From Ferruginibacter sp. (lineage in GTDB: Bacteria; Bacteroidota; Bacteroidia; Chitinophagales; Chitinophagaceae): DNA of 33,090 nucleotides. How positions within the stretch are numbered: the first letter of the stretch is position 1; each line of letters starts with the position of its first letter. Under the pieces are notes generated by a model that made no database searches, was not told the origin of the DNA, and saw nothing but the letters and a program-made list of their open reading frames with translations. Below, piece by piece: positions 26,370-33,090 of the stretch. Both the position numbers and the translations under genes were made by a program. The stretch is from contig NZ_JACMOO010000206.1 in NCBI RefSeq assembly GCF_014377975.1, forward strand, positions 1 through 33,090, given 5' to 3'.

Positions 26370-28061
26370 TTACCAGAACTTAACATACAGAGCAAAAATC
26401 ACTAAAAGGGTAACCACAATCATTGCAGTAGTTTGTGGTTTTAAATTAAACATTCCTTTATCAAGTTCAAATGCTTTTGGATTTATTTTTGGCCCAGCCA
26501 TACTCATCGCTACCATTACAATCATGGTAAACATGAATGACAATCCCATGCAAATATGAAAAGGTATTTCAAACCCGCCCTTTCCGTTTGGATAGGCTGT
26601 GTATAAAAAAGTGTCGTTTCCAAACAAGGCCGGTGCCAGTTCATTAAACAAAATAGACAATCCAAAACCGGTAATTAAACCCGCAATCGCCGCTGCTCCG
26701 GTGGTTCTTTTCCAGAACATTCCCAGTATAAACATGGCGAATACGCCCGGACTGATAAAGCCGGTATATTTTTGAATGTAGGTAAAACCACCTACGCCGC
26801 CTATACCTAGCAAATCGTTCCAGGTAAACATTACCGCAAGTATCATCGCACCCACCACTGCAATGCGGCCGGTGTACACCTGGCTCTTTTCAGTACTCTC
26901 TTTCTGAAAATATTTTTTATGAATATCCAATGTATAAATGGTAGAGATACTGTTTACTTTACCGGCAAGCGAGGCAACGATGGCTGCCGTTAAAGCCGCT
27001 ACAGACAACCCTTTGAGGCCAGTAGGCAAAAAGGTTAATATAGCAGAATACGCACCATCTTTACCGCCTACCAGTTGTGGTAAGTGACCGTCTTTGTATA
27101 AAACATAGGCGGCAATACCCGGTAACATTACGATCAGTGGCATCAGCAGTTTTAAGAAACCGGCAAATAAAATACCGGTACGTGCTGTCTGCAAATCGGC
27201 ACCTAAAGCCCGTTGTGTAATGTACTGGTTGCAACCCCAGTAATTTAAATTGATGATCCAGATACCGGCAAGGTAACTGAGGAAGCCGGGGAAAGTAATG
27301 TATTTGTTTATGTCGTTTTGAGATGAATTAACCGTTGGCTTTTGAATGATCATTTTAAAATGTTCAGGTGCTTCATGCATCAGCGTTTTAAATCCTGCGA
27401 TGGCATTGTGACCGCCACCATAATTTTCACTTACTGTTGTTAAAGCAATGTAAGAAGTAACAAGGCCGCCAATAATTAAAACGGCTACCTGTATAACATC
27501 TGTATACGCTACCACCTTCATACCACCCAATGAAATCAGTAAGGCGAAGATGGCAAGGCCAATCATAATAGTATGTAAATAACCACCACCCGCAATACCA
27601 TTGATTGCAACGGCACCGAGATATAAAATGGAAGTTAAGTTTACAAACACATACAGAAACAACCAGAATACGGCCATGATCAACGCGGTAGATTCATTGT
27701 ACCTTGTCTTTAAAAACTGTGGCATGGTATAAATCTTGTTCTTGAGGTATACGGGTATAAACCACACCGCAACAATGATCAATGCAATGGCTGCAATCCA
27801 TTCATACGCAGCTACTGCGATACCTAAAAAGAAACCTTCGCCACTCATACCAATAAACTGCTCGGCAGAAATATTAGACGCAATCAGCGACGCACCAATG
27901 GCCCACCAGGTAAGTGTTCCTTCAGCCAAAAAATAGGCTTTTGCATCGTGTTCATTTTTTTTACGTTTACGGTAAATACTGTACCCGTATGTGGCCACAA
28001 TTACAAAGTATACAATAAACACCATATAATCGGTGAAGGCAAGATTCTTATTCATAAGCAA
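26370..28061 (-). CDS. Sodium/solute symporter family transporter, probable L-arabinose importer
   Basis: A 563-residue inner-membrane protein of the SSS/SGLT family with about 14 hydrophobic helices. Diagnostic stretches are GASLIASNISAEQFIGMSGE near residue 56, NYWGCNQYITQRALGADLQ near 274, and the ALTAAIVASLAGKVNSISTI region near 359. The protein matches bacterial Na+/sugar symporters in length. It starts 51 bases downstream of the araA stop on the same strand, so it is most likely cotranscribed with araA and imports L-arabinose; the substrate is inferred from context. It ends before a GC-rich hairpin and the regulator gene. Confidence 0.9.
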   Translation of the reverse strand: MLMNKNLAFTDYMVFIVYFVIVATYGYSIYRKRKKNEHDAKAYFLAEGTLTWWAIGASLIASNISAEQFIGMSGEGFFLGIAVAAYEWIAAIALIIVAVWFIPVYLKNKIYTMPQFLKTRYNESTALIMAVFWLFLYVFVNLTSILYLGAVAINGIAGGGYLHTIMIGLAIFALLISLGGMKVVAYTDVIQVAVLIIGGLVTSYIALTTVSENYGGGHNAIAGFKTLMHEAPEHFKMIIQKPTVNSSQNDINKYITFPGFLSYLAGIWIINLNYWGCNQYITQRALGADLQTARTGILFAGFLKLLMPLIVMLPGIAAYVLYKDGHLPQLVGGKDGAYSAILTFLPTGLKGLSVAALTAAIVASLAGKVNSISTIYTLDIHKKYFQKESTEKSQVYTGRIAVVGAMILAVMFTWNDLLGIGGVGGFTYIQKYTGFISPGVFAMFILGMFWKRTTGAAAIAGLITGFGLSILFNELAPALFGNDTFLYTAYPNGKGGFEIPFHICMGLSFMFTMIVMVAMSMAGPKINPKAFELDKGMFNLKPQTTAMIVVTLLVIFALYVKFW

Positions 28062-28112
28062 GCAATTTGGAAGTTTTAGGTTCGTTAAGATTTTAGAACT
28101 GTAATGATAGGA

Positions 28113-29612
28113 TTATTTATTGATTTGATAAAACACTTCGTTCCAGCGCAGTTCGTTTTTAAACTGGTAGAGATTGGTATCTTTTCCGATAAGGGTAAAT
28201 TCTATGCCCGCCATATCTGCAAAATCCTGTAGATGGGCGGCGGTTAAATTCTGGCTAAATCCTGTATGATGTGCGCCACCAGCCAGTATCCATGCTGCGC
28301 AACCGATTTTCATATCGGGGTATGGTTTCCATAAAACCCTTGCCACCGGCAGCTTTGGTAAATCATGAAATGGCGCTACTGCCACTACTTCGTTTACCAA
28401 TAAACGAAAACGGTTGCCCATATCAATTAAAGAAGCATTTAATGCGGGGCCACCTGTAGCACTAAATACCAGCCGTACAGGATCAGCTTTGCCACCAATA
28501 CCCAGGGGATGAATCTGGCAACTCGGTTTGCCATCTGCAATAGAAGGACAAATCTCTAACATGTGAGCCCCCAGCACCAACGGATTTTCAGGATCAAAAT
28601 GATACGTATAATCTTCCATGAAGGAGTTACCGCCAGGCAATCCGCTGCCCATAACTTTCATAGCCCTCACCAGGGCTGCAGTTTTCCAGTCGCCTTCGCC
28701 GGCAAAGCCATACCCGCTTGCCATCAGCCTTTGGGCAGCTATGCCTGGCAATTGTGTCATACCATGCAAGTCTTCAAATGTATCTGTAAATCCTTTGTAA
28801 TTGCCTGCTTCCAAAAAGGCACGCATGCCCACTTCTATCTTGGCAGCATCTCTTAAAGAACTGTATTGTGCACCGTTTTTTTGTAAAGCGGGCACCAGTG
28901 TGTAAGCAGCTTCGTATTCTGCAATCATGCTGTCGATGGCTCCTTCACTACTTTGATTGATCACTTCTACAAGGTCGCCTACACCGTGTGTATTTACCGC
29001 ATATCCAAACTTATATTCCGCTTCTACCTTATCTCCATCGGTTACAGCTACATAGCGCATATTATCACCAAAGCGCACAAATTTTGCACCCTGCCAATCA
29101 TTCCATCCTGCGGCAGCACGGGTCCAAGTATTCAGTTCTTCCAGTACTTCAGGATCCTGCCAATGGCCCACAACTACCTTCCTGTTTTTACGCATGCGGC
29201 TTACCATAAAACCAAACTCACGATCGCCATGTGCACTCTGGTTTAGGTTCATAAAATCCATGTCAATATCGTTCCAGGGGATATCGCGGTTAAACTGTGT
29301 GTGTAAATGACACAAGGGCTTTTGCAATATTTTTAATCCGCCTATCCACATTTTTGCCGGTGAAAAAGTATGCATCCATGCAATGATGCCAATACAGTTT
29401 TTTGTGGTATTGGCCTGTTCGCAGATGCTGTAAATTTCTTCCGTTGTTGTAACAGTGGGTTTAAAAACTACCCTTACCGGTATTTGTGTGGCATCATTTA
29501 AAGATGCAGCAATGGTGGAAGAATGTTCTGCCACTTTCTTCAGTGTTTCTTCGCCATACAAATGTTGACTGCCGGTTATAAACCAAACTTCAAATTCTTT
29601 AAGATTTATCAT
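28113..29612 (-). CDS. araA: L-arabinose isomerase
   Basis: Cytosolic enzyme converting L-arabinose to L-ribulose, the first step of the pathway. I choose ATG 29612 ([20 protein letters not shown]), giving 499 residues, equal to the family norm of about 500. The longer open frame from 29654 adds 14 Lys/Ile-rich residues not seen in the family. The active-site stretches are present: [11 protein letters not shown] (Glu), [11 protein letters not shown] (Glu), [12 protein letters not shown] (His) and [11 protein letters not shown] (His), corresponding to E. coli Glu306, Glu333, His350 and His450. It precedes the symporter by 51 bases. Upstream, at 29687-29704, is a perfect palindrome proposed as the AraR operator. 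Confidence 0.97.
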   Translation of the reverse strand: MINLKEFEVWFITGSQHLYGEETLKKVAEHSSTIAASLNDATQIPVRVVFKPTVTTTEEIYSICEQANTTKNCIGIIAWMHTFSPAKMWIGGLKILQKPLCHLHTQFNRDIPWNDIDMDFMNLNQSAHGDREFGFMVSRMRKNRKVVVGHWQDPEVLEELNTWTRAAAGWNDWQGAKFVRFGDNMRYVAVTDGDKVEAEYKFGYAVNTHGVGDLVEVINQSSEGAIDSMIAEYEAAYTLVPALQKNGAQYSSLRDAAKIEVGMRAFLEAGNYKGFTDTFEDLHGMTQLPGIAAQRLMASGYGFAGEGDWKTAALVRAMKVMGSGLPGGNSFMEDYTYHFDPENPLVLGAHMLEICPSIADGKPSCQIHPLGIGGKADPVRLVFSATGGPALNASLIDMGNRFRLLVNEVVAVAPFHDLPKLPVARVLWKPYPDMKIGCAAWILAGGAHHTGFSQNLTAAHLQDFADMAGIEFTLIGKDTNLYQFKNELRWNEVFYQINK

Positions 29613-29668
29613 TGTTATAAATTTTTTTATTTTTTTGTTCCCAGCAATCAGCATGCTTCAACATCGTT

Positions 29669-29683
29669 GCGTCGCACTCTTTT
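29669..29683. repeat. 15-nt repeat, inverted copy of 26291-26305
   Basis: GCGTCGCACTCTTTT is the exact reverse complement of 26291-26305. Both copies also have GCTTCA a few bases to one side, so the similarity extends beyond the 15-mer. The pair flanks araA and the symporter gene. Confidence 0.55.
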
Positions 29684-29686
29684 GCT

Positions 29687-29704
29687 GTTTAATCTTTATT
29701 AAAC
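29687..29704. promoter_or_regulatory. Perfect 18-bp palindrome upstream of araA, candidate AraR operator
   Basis: GTTTAAT-CTTT-ATTAAAC, seven-base arms with a 4-base spacer, lies 75-92 bases upstream of the araA ATG. A near copy with a 5-base spacer lies before the GH51 operon. The symmetry fits a dimeric winged-helix repressor. Confidence 0.55.
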
Positions 29705-29827
29705 TTTTATTATGTTTTACACATTCGGTTCCACAGGTCACATCGCATGGCCGCTGATACTGCGCTGTGAGCTGCGGTACCAATTGCGTGATCGCTACAT
29801 TTCCGGATTGCGGGTTTAACCACATGA

Positions 29828-31831
29828 TCATTTCGCCAGCAAATCAACCTCCTTCACGGCTGTAGGAAACCATACCATCATTTCACCCTTGCCTCTGTTG
29901 GCCCAGCTATAATAAGGTATCGCTGTAAAGGATTGTTTTACGGTAGAAATATCATTGCCATTGATAATAACGGCGGGAACTTCCGACTTTAATACCGTTA
30001 CTCCATTTAATAATTCCGGCATAAACTCGGTGGTGAAGACAGCGTTGTCTGGCAGTATAATATTACTTGCTTTGCCATTATTATCTTTCCATTCTGCACA
30101 GTACATCAAGGGGCCACGTTGTAAGGCAACTTTACCAATATCTTCTTTCAGTTTTTCGTTGGCAACTACCCTTCTTACTTCCATCGGAAGATCTACTTCT
30201 ACCTTATCATTCTTTTTCCAGGTTTTGTTAATCGTTGCATAACCATTCACAATAGTATAATCAACCACAGCACCATTTACTTTTATCATGGGCTTTTCAG
30301 CAGAGGTATTTTGAAACTGGTAAAGGGTAGAAGGAATGGCTTTGTTTTGTGCCCAACCCGGAATGCGCACCAGCAAATTGAATACAGCAGCTGCTTTCGG
30401 GTTTATAGTAAAAATTAAATTACCATCCCAGGGATAATTATTTTGCTGTATTACCTGTACTGGTTTATTACGAACTGAGAGATCGGCACTGCTGTTTATA
30501 AACAAATTGATGTATAAATTATCTTCATTCACTGCATACATATAACCTGGTATAGAGGGAATTAAACGGGCTAAATTTGTCGGGCAGCACGAACATTCAA
30601 ACCAACCGGAACGGGTAGCTTCCATCTGCGGAAAACTGAAGCTGTTTTTAATTTGCATCGCATTGGTATAAAAAAAAGACTTGCCATCCAGTCCAACTCC
30701 GGATATCAACCCATTGTATAAAGATTTTTCCAGTACATCCATATATTTTGATTCCCCGTGTAATAAAAACATCCTGTAATTCCAGTACACCAATGCAATG
30801 GCTGCACAGGTTTCGTTGTAGGCTGTGGCGTTGGGCAATTCATAATTGTTGCCATATCTTTCTCCATCACCAATAGCGCCTACGCTGCCCTGTACATACA
30901 TTTTTTTATCAACCACATTGTTCCAGATTTTATCAACGGCCCTCAACAAACTATCATCGCCGGTTAACGCAGCAACATCTGCTACAGCTGAATAGAGATA
31001 GCCAGCCCTAACCGCATGACCTTCTGCTTCCTCCTGGTCAACTACCGGAGTATTATCCTGCCAGTAAGCGCCACTCTTCCACGAATCTTTGCTGGCAGAA
31101 TCATATCCTTTGTAACGGCCACGTTCTTCAATAAAAAATTTGGCGGTATTTAAATATTCTCTTTTACCGGTGAGGCGGTACAATTTTACAAGGCCCATTT
31201 CAACTATTTCATGACCGGGTGCCACATGCAATTTACCAGGACCAAAAACACTACAAACCAAGTCTGCATTTTTTAAGGCAATGTTGAACAGGTTTCTTTT
31301 TTTGGTAGCCATAAAATGAGCCGCAGCAGCTTCATACAAATGGCCGGCATTGTAAAGTTCATGACTTAATTCTCTTTCCTTTTCCCATCTTTCTTTACCA
31401 GCCCAGGCATGTGGTTCTTTGGGGTTGATGGTACGTGCCGTGTACAGGTAACCATCAGGTTCCTGCGCTTTGCCAATGATGGTAATCAATGAATCCAGGT
31501 AAGCCGACAGCTTTGCATCCGGATGGACTGCCAATGAAAAAGAAGCCCCTTCCAGTGTTTTATAAATATCAGTATCATCAAAAGGGAAAGTGGTGCAGAA
31601 CTTGCCGGTTTTGTTTGCTGCCATCACAAAATTCTTTACACGGCCGGTACTTTCGCACCGTTCAAAAGAAGCAGGAATGGTTACGGTTCTGTTGATTTCA
31701 ATTCTTGGTAACCAAAAATTGTCGGATAGTTTTACCTGGGTAAAAGCTACCGCCTGTATGGGATAATCCTTTTGCTGTGCCTGTAGCACATAGCCAAGGG
31801 AAACCAATAATAATAATAAAATCTTTTTCAT
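29828..31831 (-). CDS. Beta-L-arabinofuranosidase, GH127 (formerly DUF1680)
   Basis: A 667-residue exported protein with signal peptide MKKILLLLLVSLGYVLQAQ. It has an (alpha/alpha)6-barrel of about 30-440 followed by beta-sandwich domains. The zinc/thiolate active site of the family is intact: Glu340 and Cys342 (YNETCAAIAL), then Cys415 and Cys416 (FECSCCPTNLAR). These line up with Glu338, Cys340, Cys417 and Cys418 of Bifidobacterium HypBA1, where Cys417 is the nucleophile. It releases L-arabinose from beta-linked arabinofuranosides such as those on hydroxyproline-rich glycoproteins or pectin side chains. It lies between araD and araA, each gap about 200 bases, so it may have its own promoter. 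Confidence 0.92.
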   Translation of the reverse strand: MKKILLLLLVSLGYVLQAQQKDYPIQAVAFTQVKLSDNFWLPRIEINRTVTIPASFERCESTGRVKNFVMAANKTGKFCTTFPFDDTDIYKTLEGASFSLAVHPDAKLSAYLDSLITIIGKAQEPDGYLYTARTINPKEPHAWAGKERWEKERELSHELYNAGHLYEAAAAHFMATKKRNLFNIALKNADLVCSVFGPGKLHVAPGHEIVEMGLVKLYRLTGKREYLNTAKFFIEERGRYKGYDSASKDSWKSGAYWQDNTPVVDQEEAEGHAVRAGYLYSAVADVAALTGDDSLLRAVDKIWNNVVDKKMYVQGSVGAIGDGERYGNNYELPNATAYNETCAAIALVYWNYRMFLLHGESKYMDVLEKSLYNGLISGVGLDGKSFFYTNAMQIKNSFSFPQMEATRSGWFECSCCPTNLARLIPSIPGYMYAVNEDNLYINLFINSSADLSVRNKPVQVIQQNNYPWDGNLIFTINPKAAAVFNLLVRIPGWAQNKAIPSTLYQFQNTSAEKPMIKVNGAVVDYTIVNGYATINKTWKKNDKVEVDLPMEVRRVVANEKLKEDIGKVALQRGPLMYCAEWKDNNGKASNIILPDNAVFTTEFMPELLNGVTVLKSEVPAVIINGNDISTVKQSFTAIPYYSWANRGKGEMMVWFPTAVKEVDLLAK

Positions 31832-31843
31832 ATATTTTTCGTT

Positions 31844-31856
31844 TATTAAAAATGAA
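31844..31856. promoter_or_regulatory. Shared 13-nt motif upstream of the GH127 gene
   Basis: TATTAAAAATGAA, identical to 26215-26227. With the preceding GTT it begins GTTTATTAAAA, the same 11 bases as the left part of the GH51 operator candidate, but the right arm is missing. It lies 13-25 bases before the ATG. Confidence 0.3.
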
Positions 31857-31889
31857 GCATTGTTTTAATTTTATTTTTTTTAACCCGGA

Positions 31890-31918
31890 TAAAAGTAAAC
31901 GGAATATTATTTCACAAA
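31890..31918 (-). promoter_or_regulatory. Probable promoter of the GH127 gene
   Basis: On the minus strand, TTTG (31915-31918), a 17-base spacer and TACTTTTA (31890-31897) match the Bacteroidota -33/-7 pattern TTTG...TAnnTTTG except for the last base. The predicted leader is about 50 bases. Confidence 0.4.
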
Positions 31919-32032
31919 AAATTACTTTAACCATTCGTAAATCAAACATCGGAAATACAGTAACAATCAATCAGCAAGCCTCAACAAATTGAAATAAATC
32001 CGATGGCTAAAATCCGGTATCCCGAAATCGAA

Positions 32033-32731
32033 TCATTGCCCATAATAACTATCCGGTCCATGCTTGCGTTCAAAATGTTTTTTTATTAATGCAGCTTTTA
32101 ACCTGGGTGCATTGGCATTAATCTGTTCTGTAAGCAGTGCCATTTGTGCAATAGACTCCAATACAGCACTGTTGTACACAGCTTTCTCCGGGGTTTTACC
32201 CCAGGTAAAGGGCGCATGATTGCCCACCAATATCATTTCAATTTCCTCGTAGCTAAGTCCCTTATCTTTTAATTCATTTATTATTTGAAAACCGGTTTCA
32301 TATTCATAGTTTCCGCTAATCATTTCATCACGCATTGGTGGCGCACAAGGAATATCTACTGTAGTGTGATCGGCATGCGTGGTACCAAAAACAGGAATGC
32401 TTCGCAGGCTTTGGGCCCATGCTGTGGCGTAAACAGAATGGGTGTGCACGATGCCGCCAATATTTGTCCACTGCTTATACAACACAGCATGGGTTTGTGT
32501 ATCAGAAGATGGGCGAAGCTTACCCTGCACCGTTTTACCATCAAAATCAACAATCACCATTTTAGCCGGCGACAGATCTTCGTAGGGTACACCACTTGGC
32601 TTAATGGCAAACATGCCGAGAGATCTGTCAGCAGCACTCACATTGCCAAATGTAAATAATACAAGCCCCAGTTTAGGTAGCTGCATATTGGCAAGGTAGG
32701 CTGACTGTTGTATGTGATCGTATTGACTCAT
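32033..32731 (-). CDS. araD: L-ribulose-5-phosphate 4-epimerase
   Basis: A 232-residue cytosolic zinc enzyme converting L-ribulose-5-P to D-xylulose-5-P. Length matches E. coli AraD (231). Motifs include FTFGNVSAAD and IKPSGVPYEDL, then the zinc ligands His96 and His98 (IVHTHSVYATAW) and His172 (VGNHAPFTWGK), equivalent to E. coli His95, His97 and His171. Asp121 lies in HADHTTVDIPC, and a C-terminal Tyr pair (DSYYGQ) is at the position of the catalytic Tyr229. ATG 32731 is well supported. It is the first visible gene of the minus-strand arabinose cluster. The pathway kinase araB is not in the window and could lie just upstream of araD. Confidence 0.96.
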   Translation of the reverse strand: MSQYDHIQQSAYLANMQLPKLGLVLFTFGNVSAADRSLGMFAIKPSGVPYEDLSPAKMVIVDFDGKTVQGKLRPSSDTQTHAVLYKQWTNIGGIVHTHSVYATAWAQSLRSIPVFGTTHADHTTVDIPCAPPMRDEMISGNYEYETGFQIINELKDKGLSYEEIEMILVGNHAPFTWGKTPEKAVYNSAVLESIAQMALLTEQINANAPRLKAALIKKHFERKHGPDSYYGQ

Positions 32732-33062
32732 GCAATAATTTTTTCTGTTTTATATTTTTAATCATACAACCCTTTAAGGATTGCGTAACATTTTTTAAAT
32801 ATCCAAAGCGTAAACCCGGTGGCAATGTATTAGTTTCCTATGAATAAAATTCCCATGAAACAAAACTTTTTGCAGCGTCTTCCAGGCGTTTATTCAGGTA
32901 AAAGATTTTATCGCTTATGAAGTACTATTCAGTCCGTTGGTGCGCAATGCTGTAAAAGTAAAAGTGAGTGACACAACAATGTTTAATTGAAAAACAACTG
33001 CTGGTCACCAAATTATTTTGAATAAAACAACACTATATAATAAAAGAGCTGCCGTGCATTTC
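32732..33062. other. Intergenic region upstream of araD, no supported gene
   Basis: About 330 bases with no complete gene. A plus-strand open stretch between stops (about 32859-32989) encodes 42 codons with protein-like composition (FIQVKDFIAYEVLFSPLVRN) and no ATG near its beginning. It could be the tail of a lost gene or chance. The 5' leader and promoter of araD should lie here, but no good TAnnTTTG element was found. Confidence 0.4.
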
Positions 33063-33090
33063 AATTATTAATTATTAATTATTAATTAAT
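33063..33090. repeat. Heptamer tandem repeat at the window edge
   Basis: AATTATT three times followed by AATTAAT, in register, running to the last base. It may continue outside the window. It is the same family as 17321-17362. Confidence 0.7.

Noticed and set aside
29658..29825. 55-codon minus-strand open frame (MWLNPQSGNVAIT...) between GH127 and araA
   Set aside because: No recognisable motif, and it runs through the palindrome and repeat upstream of araA; most likely chance in a regulatory gap.
31698..31970. 90-codon minus-strand frame overlapping the GH127 start
   Set aside because: Out-of-frame shadow across the signal peptide and promoter of GH127.
1..33090. CRISPR array, tRNA/rRNA genes, transposase or prophage genes
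   Set aside because: None seen: no regularly spaced repeats of 25-40 bases, no recognisable tRNA cloverleaf or rRNA segment, and no transposase, integrase or phage-like protein among the open frames.

Overview
The window looks like chromosomal DNA of a Bacteroidota bacterium, most likely a Chitinophagaceae-type soil or freshwater species. This is an inference from several signs. Intergenic DNA is AT-rich with no Shine-Dalgarno sites. TAnnTTTG-like promoter elements occur. Many secreted or lipid-anchored proteins have short Lys/Ile/Leu-rich signal peptides. The arabinose regulator is of the Nudix type, and short AT-rich heptamer repeats lie between operons. No rRNA, tRNA, phage, transposase or CRISPR array was seen.

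Left part (1-18 kb), housekeeping and envelope functions. A SulP anion transporter is on the minus strand. A tight four-gene plus-strand operon (1850-5477) follows, encoding outer-membrane protein, GDPD-type lipoprotein, outer-membrane protein and secreted metallophosphoesterase. A convergent tricorn-like S41 protease ends against it at a bidirectional hairpin. Then come a superfamily I helicase, a small membrane PH-domain protein, the remnant of a potassium-channel RCK domain, and a mazG gene followed closely by a very large NtrY-like sensor kinase. A secreted protein of unknown function closes this part.

Right part (17.3-32.7 kb), L-arabinose and arabinan utilisation, all on the minus strand. 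In transcription order: araD (ribulose-5-P 4-epimerase), a GH127 beta-L-arabinofuranosidase, araA (isomerase), a sodium/solute symporter, a Nudix-type AraR-like regulator, two different GH51 alpha-L-arabinofuranosidases, a broken GH43 arabinanase, an aldose 1-epimerase lipoprotein, a GH39-like glycosidase and a HAD phosphatase. Secreted glycosidases would release arabinose from alpha- and beta-linked side chains, the mutarotase would equilibrate anomers, the symporter would import the sugar, and AraA and AraD would channel it toward xylulose-5-P. The L-ribulokinase (araB) and any SusC/SusD pair are absent from the window.

The most interesting signals are these. A perfect 18-bp palindrome lies upstream of araA, and a near-identical site lies upstream of the GH51 operon; both are candidate AraR operators. 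A GH43 pseudogene keeps its signal peptide and C-terminal motifs but has lost its middle. A family of 7-bp tandem repeats has AATTATC-like units in three gaps. A 250-bp hairpin-rich element sits in front of the GH51 operon. Inverted 15-nt repeats flank araA and the symporter. An outer-membrane protein gene appears to lack an ATG start.
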